A stretch of 64,000 bases of DNA from Marinomonas gallaica (GTDB lineage Bacteria > Pseudomonadota > Gammaproteobacteria > Pseudomonadales > Marinomonadaceae): positions 62,001-126,000 of the forward strand of contig NZ_LTAX01000009.1 of assembly GCF_001639745.1 (NCBI RefSeq), read 5' to 3'. Both the position numbers and the translations under genes were made by a program. The number at the start of each line of letters is the position of its first letter. The stretch's first letter is position 1. Shown piece after piece: positions 56,626 to 64,000 of this stretch. The notes below the pieces were generated by a model. The model was given only the letters and a program-made list of their open reading frames with translations, had not been told where the DNA came from and did no database searches.

Positions 56626-57222
56626 TCACGCTAATGGGTTTAATCCGACGGCTCGTAAACTGTTGCATGTTTCGATTAGAGGTAGGCCTTCAAGCGATGT
56701 GGGATCGTATCCTTCCATTTGTTTAAATAAGGCCACACCTAATGATTCGCATTTGAAACTACCTGCACAGTCTAATGGAGAGTCTATCTCTATGTAGCGC
56801 TGTATTTCACGTTCAGTCAGCTCTCGAAAAGTCACAGAGTAGGTTGAAAGGCTATAACGGTCGAGCTGGTTGTGGGTGTTGACGACATACAGTCCAGTGA
56901 GGAATTCGATCTTTTGTCCACTAAAACGCTTCAGTTGTTTGATGGCATTATCACGAGTATGGGGCTTGCCAATAATCTCGCCATTAAAAGTGGCGCATTG
57001 ATCTGATGTGATAAGAATACAGTTGTTGTCTAAGGTGTTTTTTAAAGCAAGCGCTTTTGCTTTGGTGATTCGCTCAATGTATTGTTCGGGTGTTTCGTTC
57101 TCTAATTGGCCTTCATCAATGTTAGGTGAGCGAGTGGTAAAGGTTAATCCTAATCGATTGAGTAGGTTTTGACGGTATTTGGATGACGAGCCAAGGATCA
57201 ATTTTTGTATCATAAAGGTCAT
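56626..57222 (-). CDS. Maf/YceF-family nucleotide pyrophosphatase
   Basis: Maf-like house-cleaning enzyme that hydrolyses non-canonical nucleoside triphosphates; the E. coli YceF member acts on 7-methyl-GTP. 198 residues: N-terminal LILGSSSKYRQNLLNRLG, catalytic Asp in LITSDQCATFNGEIIGKP, and the C-terminal DPTSLEGLPL. The variants SDQ and CAGSF fit the YceF group. Its position next to yceD-rpmF-plsX, divergent, is as in E. coli. The start may instead be an ATG three codons downstream (MIQKLILG). Confidence 0.9.
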   Translation of the reverse strand: MTFMIQKLILGSSSKYRQNLLNRLGLTFTTRSPNIDEGQLENETPEQYIERITKAKALALKNTLDNNCILITSDQCATFNGEIIGKPHTRDNAIKQLKRFSGQKIEFLTGLYVVNTHNQLDRYSLSTYSVTFRELTEREIQRYIEIDSPLDCAGSFKCESLGVALFKQMEGYDPTSLEGLPLIETCNSLRAVGLNPLA

Positions 57223-57310
57223 CTAGTCTCTTGATTTGTCGAAAAAATAGGTAAATCACTTATTGAGGCGAAATAATACGTAAAAAATGTCATTTATGCC
57301 TCAGTATTCT

Positions 57311-57339
57311 TTGACAAGGGTGGGACTTGGCAATATTAT
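57311..57339 (+). promoter_or_regulatory. Near-consensus sigma70 promoter giving a leaderless yceD transcript
   Basis: TTGACA, exactly 17 bases, TATTAT (11 of 12 consensus matches). The -10 ends 7 bases before the yceD ATG, so the predicted transcription start falls at or within a base or two of that ATG, leaving no room for a ribosome site. None is seen. Confidence 0.6.
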
Positions 57340-57346
57340 TCCCGCC

Positions 57347-57877
57347 ATGTTGAATGACACATTACCCAAATACTTTGACCCTCGTAAATACGCTTTTAAT
57401 GAAGTGAGTATTGAAGGGCGTTTATCACTCAGTCAATTTCCGGAGTTGAGCGCTGAACTAGCGTCAAATGAAGGGGATGCGTTTATTCATCTAGACTTTA
57501 GAGTGGATGAAGATAGGCGCTACATAGCGACTGGTTCAATTAAAGCAACCGTTCAAGTTGAGTGTCAACGATGCTTGGAAGGTGCTCCAGTTGAGCTGGA
57601 GGTTAATCTTAGTTTGGCCTTTGTTTATGATGAAGACCATGCAAAGAATATACCTAGTGACTATGATCCCGTTGTCATGACCGATGGTGAGGTCGTTATC
57701 GCTGAAATGGTGGAGCAAGAGTTACTTCTTGCCTTGCCAATTGTTGCCTATCACCAAGAAAGTGGTTGCAACCCAGTAGCTCTAAAGTATGCATCGTCTA
57801 CCGATGACGCACCGGATGACGAAATTAAACCGAATCCATTTAGTATATTGGCTGAATTAAAAGCTAAGAAAAATTAG
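57347..57877 (+). CDS. yceD: YceD (DUF177), 23S rRNA accumulation protein
   Basis: Conserved cytoplasmic protein; the E. coli homologue is linked to 23S rRNA accumulation, mechanism unknown. 176 residues (E. coli 173), with the conserved VECQRCLEG cysteine pair, [17 protein letters not shown] and the C-terminal [16 protein letters not shown] chose the ATG that aligns with the family start ([16 protein letters not shown]); an ATG 20 codons upstream would place the strong promoter inside the gene. No Shine-Dalgarno precedes the chosen start. It begins the yceD-rpmF-plsX-fab series. Confidence 0.88.
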   Translation: MLNDTLPKYFDPRKYAFNEVSIEGRLSLSQFPELSAELASNEGDAFIHLDFRVDEDRRYIATGSIKATVQVECQRCLEGAPVELEVNLSLAFVYDEDHAKNIPSDYDPVVMTDGEVVIAEMVEQELLLALPIVAYHQESGCNPVALKYASSTDDAPDDEIKPNPFSILAELKAKKN

Positions 57878-57888
57878 GAGCTCCAAAA

Positions 57889-58068
57889 ATGGCAGTACAA
57901 AAAAGTAAAGTGACTCGTTCACGTCGCGGCCAGCGCCGTTCACACGATGCACTATCTAACCCAACTCTATCTGTTGAACAGACAACTGGTGAACTACACC
58001 GTCGTCACCACGTTTCTGCAGACGGTTTTTACCGTGGTCGTCAAGTAATCACCCCTAAAGGTGAGTAA
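57889..58068 (+). CDS. rpmF: 50S ribosomal protein L32
   Basis: Small basic large-subunit ribosomal protein of 59 residues (E. coli 57): [20 protein letters not shown], then the C-terminal [15 protein letters not shown]. It lacks the four zinc-binding cysteines found in some L32 versions, so it is the zinc-independent form. TAGGAG precedes the ATG. It is followed after 11 bases by plsX, the pairing that links ribosome and membrane lipid synthesis in most bacteria. Confidence 0.97.
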   Translation: MAVQKSKVTRSRRGQRRSHDALSNPTLSVEQTTGELHRRHHVSADGFYRGRQVITPKGE

Positions 58069-58079
58069 TTAGATACCCA

Positions 58080-59030
58080 ATGATTAGGGTAGCTATTGAC
58101 GCTATGGGCGGGGACTTAGGTCCCCGCATTGCATTTCAAGCAACAGAAAATATTGTTGCCGCCTTTGCTGATGTCGAGGCGCATTTCTACTATGATCGTC
58201 GGGAATTTGCTTTTCCTGAAGATTCGCCTTCATCTCGAATTATTCCTGTTGCTTGCCATGATTCCGTATCTTGTATGGAAACTGTAGATCGTTCTTTATT
58301 TAAGCGAAAAGAGTCGACTATTTATCGCTCTTTAGTAGATATGTCAGAAGCGAAAACAGATGTGGTCGTAACATTTGGTAATACAGCGGCGATGGTCGCA
58401 TTAGCACGTCACATTGTCGGATTGTTAATGCCAAAGTTATACCCAGCTTTAATTCGAGAAATGCGACCTAACCCATTACGTTGTTTAGTAGACTTAGGTG
58501 CAAATGTTCATTGTCCTGCAGAGATGTTGAATGGGTTTGCTTTGCTTGGTGCATCTTATGTTGAGGCGCGAAGTGACAGTGTGGCGAATGTTGCATTACT
58601 AAATGTCGGAGTAGAAACCAGTAAGGGTAGTTCGGTCATTAAAGAATGCTATAAGCGACTTAGTGAGCAGAGTTGGCCTAAGTTTTCAGGATTCGCTGAA
58701 GGTTTCGAACTGTTTTCAGGTGAAAAAAATGTCATCGTATGTGATGGCATGGTTGGTAATGCAGTGCTTAAGGCCTCTGAAGGCTTGTTTGTATTTTTGC
58801 TATCGCAACTGCCAAAGCATTCAGTCGATACGTCAGCCATTGAACGTTTGATTCAAGCAGAAAGTCGCCATGGTGCCTGTCTTGTTGGTATCAAAGGTAA
58901 TTTAGTTAAAGGTCATGGTCGTTCTGATTTGGGGGCCATGGTTGGTGCGATTGAGTATGGTATTGATATAGCTCGCACGAATTTATATAAAAAAATTGAA
59001 GCAAAGTTAACTCAACAGGGGGTGTTATGA
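58080..59030 (+). CDS. plsX: Phosphate acyltransferase PlsX
   Basis: Converts acyl-ACP to acyl-phosphate for phospholipid synthesis. 316 residues, shorter than E. coli PlsX (356) and rather divergent, but with VAIDAMGGDLGP at the start, VVTFGNTAAMVAL, LVDLGANVHCPAEML, LLNVGVETSKGS and VCDGMVGNAVLKASEG in the right order. The canonical GNTGAL is altered to GNTAAM. I see no frameshift; the deficit is spread over loops and the C-terminus. The end overlaps fabD (ATGA). fabH, which lies here in E. coli, is absent, as in Pseudomonas. Confidence 0.9.
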   Translation: MIRVAIDAMGGDLGPRIAFQATENIVAAFADVEAHFYYDRREFAFPEDSPSSRIIPVACHDSVSCMETVDRSLFKRKESTIYRSLVDMSEAKTDVVVTFGNTAAMVALARHIVGLLMPKLYPALIREMRPNPLRCLVDLGANVHCPAEMLNGFALLGASYVEARSDSVANVALLNVGVETSKGSSVIKECYKRLSEQSWPKFSGFAEGFELFSGEKNVIVCDGMVGNAVLKASEGLFVFLLSQLPKHSVDTSAIERLIQAESRHGACLVGIKGNLVKGHGRSDLGAMVGAIEYGIDIARTNLYKKIEAKLTQQGVL

Positions 59031-59953
59031 ATCCTTCATTAGCATTTGTGTTTCCTGGTCAAGGTTCACAGCAGCAAGGTATGCTGTCTGACTTGGCGGA
59101 GAAATACGACATTATAAAGGCTACTTTTGACGAAGCATCGGATGTGCTTGGTTACGACTTGTGGGATTTGGTTCAGAATGATGCTGAATCTTTGGGTCAA
59201 ACAGATAAAACTCAGCCTGCTCTTTTGACGAGTAGTGTTGCATTGTGGCGACTTTGGCAGCAGCAAGGTGGTGAACAACCTGCTTACGTTGCTGGCCACA
59301 GTTTAGGTGAGTACTCGGCGCTTGTCTGTGCTGGCGTTATCGCATTCAAAGATGCGGTGGAGCTCGTTAAATTGCGTGGTGAGTACATGCAACAAGCTGT
59401 ACCTGCTGGAACAGGCGCAATGGCTGCAATCATTGGTTTGTCTGATGATCAGGTTGTCGCAGCGTGTGAGTCTGTTTCAGAGGGTGTGGTGAGTGCTGTC
59501 AATTTCAACTCGCCAGGTCAAGTAGTGATTGCAGGTGAAAAAGCCGCGGTTGAGATCGCGATGGCGAATGCTAAAGAAGCAGGCGCTAAGCGGGCGTTAC
59601 CTCTTCCTGTGAGTGTCCCATCACATTGTCAGTTAATGGTGCCAGCTGGTGAGAAGCTTGCTGAGCGTCTAAATGCCATCGAATTTAAAGAGCCAGCCAT
59701 CAAGCTGGTTCAGAATGTGTCTGCCGAAGCAGTGTCAGATGCGGCACAGATCAAAGCAAATCTTGTATCGCAGCTTAGTGAACCCGTTTTATGGACACAA
59801 TCTATTGCCTTGTTAAACGAGCTTGGTGTAGAAAAGACTATTGAATGCGGACCGGGAAAAGTTTTGACGGGTCTAAACAAACGAATTGTTAAAGGTTTAG
59901 ATGCATTAGCAATTGGAGACGTGGCAAGCTTTGATGCTGCGACAGGAAATTAA
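59027..59953 (+). CDS. fabD: Malonyl-CoA-ACP transacylase
   Basis: Transfers malonyl groups from CoA to acyl carrier protein for fatty-acid elongation. 308 residues (E. coli 309). N-terminal FVFPGQGSQ, nucleophile Ser92 in GHSLGEYSA, and His ~200 in VPSHCQLM. The start overlaps plsX; fabG follows 20 bases later. Confidence 0.97.
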   Translation: MNPSLAFVFPGQGSQQQGMLSDLAEKYDIIKATFDEASDVLGYDLWDLVQNDAESLGQTDKTQPALLTSSVALWRLWQQQGGEQPAYVAGHSLGEYSALVCAGVIAFKDAVELVKLRGEYMQQAVPAGTGAMAAIIGLSDDQVVAACESVSEGVVSAVNFNSPGQVVIAGEKAAVEIAMANAKEAGAKRALPLPVSVPSHCQLMVPAGEKLAERLNAIEFKEPAIKLVQNVSAEAVSDAAQIKANLVSQLSEPVLWTQSIALLNELGVEKTIECGPGKVLTGLNKRIVKGLDALAIGDVASFDAATGN

Positions 59954-59973
59954 AAAAAACTGGAGATATTTTG

Positions 59974-60699
59974 ATGAGCAAAATTGCGCTAGTAACTGGT
60001 GCGACGCGAGGTATTGGTAAAGCCATCGCTCAAGCGCTAGTCGCTAATGGTGTCACTGTAGTAGGTACCGCAACAAGTGAAGCGGGTGCTAACAGCATTA
60101 GTGAATACTTAGGCGATAATGGTAAGGGTCTCGTGTTGGATGTTTCCAGCGATGAATCAGTTGAGACTGTTATCAAGCAAATCAATGAAGAATTTGGTGC
60201 GCCGACGGTTTTGGTTAATAACGCAGGCATAACACGTGATAACCTTATGATGCGTATGAAGATGGATGAGTGGGATCAAGTGATCAACACGAACCTAACG
60301 TCTGTATTTCGCGTAACTAAGGCCTGCCTTCGCGGCATGACGAAAGCAAAATTTGGTCGCATCGTGACAATTAGTTCTGTTGTTGGCTCAATGGGTAATG
60401 CTGGACAAGCAAACTATTCTGCAGCAAAAGCGGGGCTTGAAGGCTTTAGTCGCTCTTTAGCGGCAGAGATCGGCTCCCGTGGCATTACTGTAAACTGTGT
60501 TGCGCCAGGCTTTATTGCTACAGATATGACAAAGGATTTGCCTGAAGATCATAAGGCAACTTTGGTCTCCAAAGTGCCAGCGGCACGACTAGGCGAGCCA
60601 GAAGAAATTGCAGCAGCTGTCGCTTTTTTAGCGTCTGATTCTGCGGGTTACATTACCGGTGAAACCCTACATGTCAATGGCGGCATGTACATGGCGTAA
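59974..60699 (+). CDS. fabG: 3-Oxoacyl-ACP reductase
   Basis: NADPH-dependent short-chain dehydrogenase of the fatty-acid elongation cycle. 241 residues (E. coli 244). Cofactor loop TGATRGIG (8-15), NNAG (82-85), catalytic Ser135, Tyr148 and Lys152 (YSAAK), and the C-terminal TGETLHVNGGMYMA. I chose ATG over the adjacent upstream TTG; TGGAGA precedes it. Confidence 0.97.
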   Translation: MSKIALVTGATRGIGKAIAQALVANGVTVVGTATSEAGANSISEYLGDNGKGLVLDVSSDESVETVIKQINEEFGAPTVLVNNAGITRDNLMMRMKMDEWDQVINTNLTSVFRVTKACLRGMTKAKFGRIVTISSVVGSMGNAGQANYSAAKAGLEGFSRSLAAEIGSRGITVNCVAPGFIATDMTKDLPEDHKATLVSKVPAARLGEPEEIAAAVAFLASDSAGYITGETLHVNGGMYMA

Positions 60700-60833
60700 T
60701 TTGAGTTGAATTTTGTAATGAATTCAACGAAAATACGTCTCCGGTTCATGATGAGAATCACGCCCAGTATGGGTGTCACAAATTTATAAATATGCTCAAA
60801 GTGAGCTATTGACCAGTAGAGTAGGAACTTCTA

Positions 60834-61067
60834 ATGAGTAGCATTGAAGAACGCGTAAAAAAAATCGTTTGCGAACAACTAGGTGTTAAAGAGGAAGAAG
60901 TGGTTGCATCTGCATCTTTCGTAGACGACTTGGGTGCTGATTCCCTAGACACAGTTGAGCTTGTTATGGCTCTAGAAGAGGAATTCGATACTGAGATTCC
61001 TGACGAAGAAGCTGAAAAAATCACCACTGTACAAGCAGCAATTGACTACATCAACGCTAACTTGTAA
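60834..61067 (+). CDS. acpP: Acyl carrier protein
   Basis: Carries growing acyl chains on a phosphopantetheine arm. 77 residues (E. coli 78), acidic, with the attachment Ser37 in [19 protein letters not shown]. The 134-base gap after fabG probably contains its own promoter, expected for this very abundant protein, but I cannot point to definite hexamers. A hairpin follows the gene. Confidence 0.98.
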   Translation: MSSIEERVKKIVCEQLGVKEEEVVASASFVDDLGADSLDTVELVMALEEEFDTEIPDEEAEKITTVQAAIDYINANL

Positions 61068-61090
61068 TTCTCTGGTGTACTGAGTTTCCG

Positions 61091-61124
61091 AAAAGCCGCT
61101 TGTATTGTATGTACAGCGGCTTTT
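61091..61124 (+). terminator. Terminator or attenuator between acpP and fabF
   Basis: AAAAGCCGCT and AGCGGCTTTT flank a 14-base loop, followed by CTTATTCTT. The T-tract is short, so partial read-through into fabF, giving more acpP than fabF, is plausible. Confidence 0.65.
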
Positions 61125-61169
61125 CTTATTCTTACCCCTGTATTAAAGGGAGTTTTTCGGAGGAATCAT

Positions 61170-62408
61170 ATGTCTCGTCGTCGGGTCGTAATCACCGGTA
61201 TGGGAATGGTGAGTCCCCTTGGCAATAACGTAAAAGATACTTGGGACAATATTATTGAAGGCAAAAGCGGTGTATCAGATATTGAACACTTTGATGCCTC
61301 TCAGTTCTCAACGCGTTTTGCTGCTCAAGTAAAAGACTTCGATGCATCGCAATATATGAGCGTTAAAGAAGCTCGTAAAATGGACGTTTTTATTCAATAT
61401 GGCATTGCTGCCTCCGTCCAAGCGATAGAAGATGCTGGTTTATCTCCTGATTGCGTTGATTACAAACGCATTGGGTGTGCTATTGGTTCAGGCATTGGTG
61501 GCCTACCAATGATCGAAAAAAATGTAGAATTATTGAATGCATCGGGTCCTAAGCGTATTTCACCATTTTTTGTTCCTGGTGCGATTATCAACATGATCTC
61601 TGGTCATGTGGCGATTAGGTTTGGCTTTAAAGGGCCGAACATCTCCATTGTAACTGCCTGCACTACCGGTACTCATAATATTGGTATGGCGGGTCGCATG
61701 ATTACTTATGGCGATGCGGATGTCATGATTGCAGGTGGTGCCGAAATGGCAATAACGCCACTTGGTATCGGTGGGTTTGGCGCAGCACGTGCATTATCAA
61801 CACGAAATGATGATCCAAAAACCGCTAGCCGTCCTTGGGACAAAGATCGTGATGGCTTTGTAATGGGTGATGGGGCAGGTATTCTTGTATTAGAAGAATA
61901 TGAGCATGCCGTTGCTCGTGGTGCTAAGATATACGCTGAGCTTGCTGGCTTTGGTATGAGTGATGACGCATTCCATATGACGGCTCCTCCTGAACAAGGA
62001 GAAGGGGCGTTGTCTGCAATGGTCGCTGCTCTTAATGATGCAGGTGCGCAAGCACATGAAATTGATTACATCAATGCTCACGGAACATCGACGCCGATCG
62101 GTGATTTGGCTGAAACGGAAGCGGTAAAATCGCTTATGGGGGCAGATGCTTCCGATGTGGCGATTAGTTCCACAAAGTCAATGACAGGGCATTTGTTGGG
62201 TGCAGCGGGTGCAGTAGAGTCAATTTTTTCTGTGCTGGCAATCCGTGATCAGTTGGCACCGCCAACGATTAACTTGTCAGAGCCTAGTGAGGGTTGCGAC
62301 TTGAACTATGTTTCAATGACGGCTCAAAAGCGAAAAGTAGACCTTGTACTTAACAACTCTTTTGGGTTTGGTGGTACAAATGGAACCTTAGTGTTTCGAA
62401 AAGTATAA
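61170..62408 (+). CDS. fabF: Beta-ketoacyl-ACP synthase II
   Basis: Condensing enzyme for chain elongation, also needed for temperature control of unsaturated fatty acids in E. coli. 412 residues (E. coli 413). Catalytic Cys164 in [12 protein letters not shown], His ~304 in [11 protein letters not shown], and His ~341 in [20 protein letters not shown] precedes the ATG. It closes the fatty-acid cluster; the pabC-mltG-tmk genes that often follow are not here. Confidence 0.97.
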   Translation: MSRRRVVITGMGMVSPLGNNVKDTWDNIIEGKSGVSDIEHFDASQFSTRFAAQVKDFDASQYMSVKEARKMDVFIQYGIAASVQAIEDAGLSPDCVDYKRIGCAIGSGIGGLPMIEKNVELLNASGPKRISPFFVPGAIINMISGHVAIRFGFKGPNISIVTACTTGTHNIGMAGRMITYGDADVMIAGGAEMAITPLGIGGFGAARALSTRNDDPKTASRPWDKDRDGFVMGDGAGILVLEEYEHAVARGAKIYAELAGFGMSDDAFHMTAPPEQGEGALSAMVAALNDAGAQAHEIDYINAHGTSTPIGDLAETEAVKSLMGADASDVAISSTKSMTGHLLGAAGAVESIFSVLAIRDQLAPPTINLSEPSEGCDLNYVSMTAQKRKVDLVLNNSFGFGGTNGTLVFRKV

Positions 62409-62434
62409 AAAAAGCGGCATTAGCCGCTTTTTTT
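62407..62434. terminator. Bidirectional terminator after fabF
   Basis: AAAAAAAGCGGC, loop ATTA, GCCGCTTTTTTT, between convergent genes. Confidence 0.93.
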
Positions 62435-62448
62435 ATAAACTTAACCGT

Positions 62449-62862
62449 TTATTGCAAGGTTGCCCCTTGAGGCGCAGGCTGGTTAGCCTCTATCATTTCA
62501 GCTATATCCACGCTGTTTCCTGCTTGCTCTGCCTCGTAGAGTTGTTCGTCAATATCTTGGTACAAGGCAAGTTCTTCATCTCCAAGAAAGTGTAAGCATT
62601 CACCGCCAATAAAATAGAGAAGTTCTCTATGCATTAGTGGTACTAAATTAGGGTAGCAACGTATGAAGCGGCTGATCAAATCTTGCGCTTCAAATAAAAA
62701 GTTTGCGTTTTTCTGTTCTCCTTCACGGATAAGATTGTCCCACTTATGCATGAAGTCCAGCTCTTCCTCGGCCAATTCAGAGCGGTCGAAGGGATCATGC
62801 TCTTGGATACGTTGATGTAGAGTTTGAAGGCGGCTAATAATAAATTGAATTCTAGAACTCAC
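62449..62862 (-). CDS. Small conserved protein of unknown function (PA2817-like)
   Basis: Function not recognised. 137 residues, acidic, probably all helical and soluble: no signal peptide or membrane helix. It resembles a small family found in Pseudomonas (named after PA2817), judged by the phrases DNLIREGEQ, RCYPNLVPLMHRELLYFIGGECLHFLGDEEL and DIDEQLYEAE; I hold this name loosely. The tail (EANQPAPQGATLQ) looks disordered. It is divergent from the ABC exporter genes, with 55 bases between the start codons. Confidence 0.6.
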   Translation of the reverse strand: MSSRIQFIISRLQTLHQRIQEHDPFDRSELAEEELDFMHKWDNLIREGEQKNANFLFEAQDLISRFIRCYPNLVPLMHRELLYFIGGECLHFLGDEELALYQDIDEQLYEAEQAGNSVDIAEMIEANQPAPQGATLQ

Positions 62863-62917
62863 GTATGCGAAACCTGTTTTGGTGGGTTTGAAGGTGTATT
62901 AATTTAAGAAGGTTATT

Positions 62918-63835
62918 ATGGCATATGCTATTGAAATAAAGGACCTCAAAAAGCGTTACGGTAACGGGTTTGAGGCGCTGAAAGGGGTTGATCTGACCGT
63001 AGAGCAAGGCGATTTCTTTGCATTGTTAGGCCCAAATGGCGCCGGTAAGTCGACAACGATCGGTATATTGTGCTCTTTGGTTAATAAATCATCGGGACAA
63101 GTCAGTATTTTTGGTGTTGATGTCGATAAAGATTTTGCTGGAGCAAAGCGCTATTTAGGTGTTGTCCCGCAAGAGTTTAATTTCAATGTTTTTGAAACTG
63201 TTTTCAACGTTGTTGTTACCCAAGCAGGATTTTACGGTATTCCTGTAGAGCTTGCCAAAGAGCGAGCGGAAAAATATCTGAAAAAGCTCGATTTATGGGA
63301 TAAAAAAGACACGCAGTCGCGCATGTTGTCGGGTGGTATGAAGCGACGTCTAATGATTGCTCGAGCGTTGATCCATGAACCAAAGATATTGATTTTAGAT
63401 GAGCCAACAGCGGGCGTGGATATTGAGTTGCGCCGTTCCATGTGGGAGTTCATCAAAGAATTAAACGAACAGGGTACGACTATTATTCTAACGACTCACT
63501 ACTTGGAAGAAGCTGAGCAGTTATGTCGCAATATTGCCATTATTAACAGTGGTGAGATTGTTGAAAATACCAGTGTTAAGGCGTTATTAAAAACGATTAG
63601 TAGCGAAACTTTTATTCTAGATTTAGCTGAAAGTATTGATTCAGTTGAGCTACCTGATTATGACATTAGGCTGGTAGGAGATGGCTCAACTATCGAAGTC
63701 GCGGTGGATAAGGGGCAAAACTTAAATGATGTGTTTGAATACCTTAGCGCTAAACAGATAAACGTTTTAAGCATGCGCAATAAGTCAAATCGACTCGAAG
63801 AACTATTTGTCAAACTGATCAAAGGAAGTAACTAG
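62918..63835 (+). CDS. ABC transporter ATP-binding protein (YadG-like)
   Basis: Cytoplasmic ATPase of an ABC-2-type exporter, 305 residues. Walker A GPNGAGKSTTIG, Q-loop VVPQEFNFNVFETV, signature LSGGMKRRLMIARAL, Walker B ILILDEPTAGVD and switch His in LTTHYLEEAEQ. A C-terminal ~80-residue regulatory extension follows, longer than a minimal ATPase but normal for this group (E. coli YadG 308). The permease gene starts 1 base after its stop. Exported substrate unknown. Confidence 0.9.
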   Translation: MAYAIEIKDLKKRYGNGFEALKGVDLTVEQGDFFALLGPNGAGKSTTIGILCSLVNKSSGQVSIFGVDVDKDFAGAKRYLGVVPQEFNFNVFETVFNVVVTQAGFYGIPVELAKERAEKYLKKLDLWDKKDTQSRMLSGGMKRRLMIARALIHEPKILILDEPTAGVDIELRRSMWEFIKELNEQGTTIILTTHYLEEAEQLCRNIAIINSGEIVENTSVKALLKTISSETFILDLAESIDSVELPDYDIRLVGDGSTIEVAVDKGQNLNDVFEYLSAKQINVLSMRNKSNRLEELFVKLIKGSN

Positions 63836-63836
63836 C

Positions 63837-64000
63837 ATGTCTTCAGGTGAGATCTGGATTGCATTTTACACAATCTTGCGTCGAGAAATTCGTCGCTTTA
63901 TGCGAATTTGGCCACAAACGCTTCTGCCTCCAGCGATTACCATGACGCTCTATTTTGCTATCTTTGGTAACTTGATTGGTAGCAGAATTGGTGAGATGGG
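63837..64000 (+). CDS. ABC-2-type permease (YadH-like), cut by window edge
   Basis: First 54 residues of an integral membrane permease. REIRRFMRIWPQTLLPPAIT followed by MTLYFAIFGNLIGSRIGEM is close to the start of E. coli YadH. The frame is open at the right edge. It pairs with the preceding ATPase gene, which starts the two-gene unit. Confidence 0.9.
   Translation, partial: MSSGEIWIAFYTILRREIRRFMRIWPQTLLPPAITMTLYFAIFGNLIGSRIGEM

Noticed and set aside
1..64000. Search for CRISPR arrays, insertion sequences, prophage genes, toxin-antitoxin pairs and defence genes
   Set aside because: No regularly spaced repeats, transposase, integrase or phage structural genes were seen; nearly all sequence is accounted for by housekeeping genes in conserved order.

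Overview
The window is a gene-dense stretch of an ordinary gammaproteobacterial chromosome with moderate G+C. Gene content and order point to a marine Oceanospirillales-type bacterium. Marinomonas is my best guess, from protein character and synteny with Pseudomonas; no 16S gene or other decisive marker is present. I see no prophage, insertion sequence, CRISPR array, integron or defence island. About 65 protein genes (two cut by the window edges) and one tRNA were found.

Layout. (1) 1-9.4 kb: exonuclease III (cut at the left edge), glutathione reductase, then a tightly overlapping run pepD - [2Fe-2S] protein - sbcD - sbcC. (2) 9.6-11.5 kb: the minCDE division-site operon. (3) 11.6-20 kb: a di-haem peroxidase lipoprotein, a Tas-type aldo/keto reductase, a second-type elongation factor G, a CPA2 antiporter, an SH3/coiled-coil membrane-anchored protein, Fe-superoxide dismutase and a coiled-coil membrane protein. 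(4) 20-24.8 kb: trhP (yegQ), cysDN and a small GreA/B-like protein. (5) 25-35 kb: aspS, ruvCAB behind a LexA-type box, tolQRAB-pal-cpoB, tRNA-Lys(TTT) and nadA. (6) 35-41 kb: bepA, divergent tusA-like-perM, then bcp, dapA-bamC-purC, in the order seen in Pseudomonas. (7) 41-50 kb: one Lol permease plus lolD, a DUF2062 protein, a ComEC relative without a recognisable nuclease site, exbBD-type genes, lpxK, a Trm112-like gene, a low-molecular-weight phosphatase, murB and murI. (8) 50-57 kb: rne and divergent rluC, a MaoC hydratase, an S49 peptidase and a Maf protein. (9) 57-62.4 kb: yceD-rpmF-plsX-fabD-fabG-acpP-fabF. (10) 62.4 kb to the end: a small conserved protein and a YadGH-type ABC exporter, cut at the right edge.

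Functionally the window covers DNA repair (XthA, SbcCD, RuvABC), division (Min, Tol-Pal), envelope building (BamC, Lol, LpxK, MurB, MurI, BepA), fatty-acid synthesis and RNA metabolism (RNase E, RluC, AspRS, TrhP). Most transcription units end in clear A-tract/hairpin/T-tract terminators, many of them bidirectional between convergent genes.

I did not find a strong candidate for a new multi-gene system. The observations most worth a second look are: a LexA box in front of ruvC, with ruvB running straight into tolQ because ybgC is absent; a near-consensus promoter placed so that yceD mRNA would be leaderless; a [2Fe-2S] protein with a decayed reductase tail inside the sbcDC run; a ComEC relative lacking its metallo-hydrolase signature; a single-permease Lol system; and losses and gains (no kdsB, extra murI) in an otherwise conserved order.
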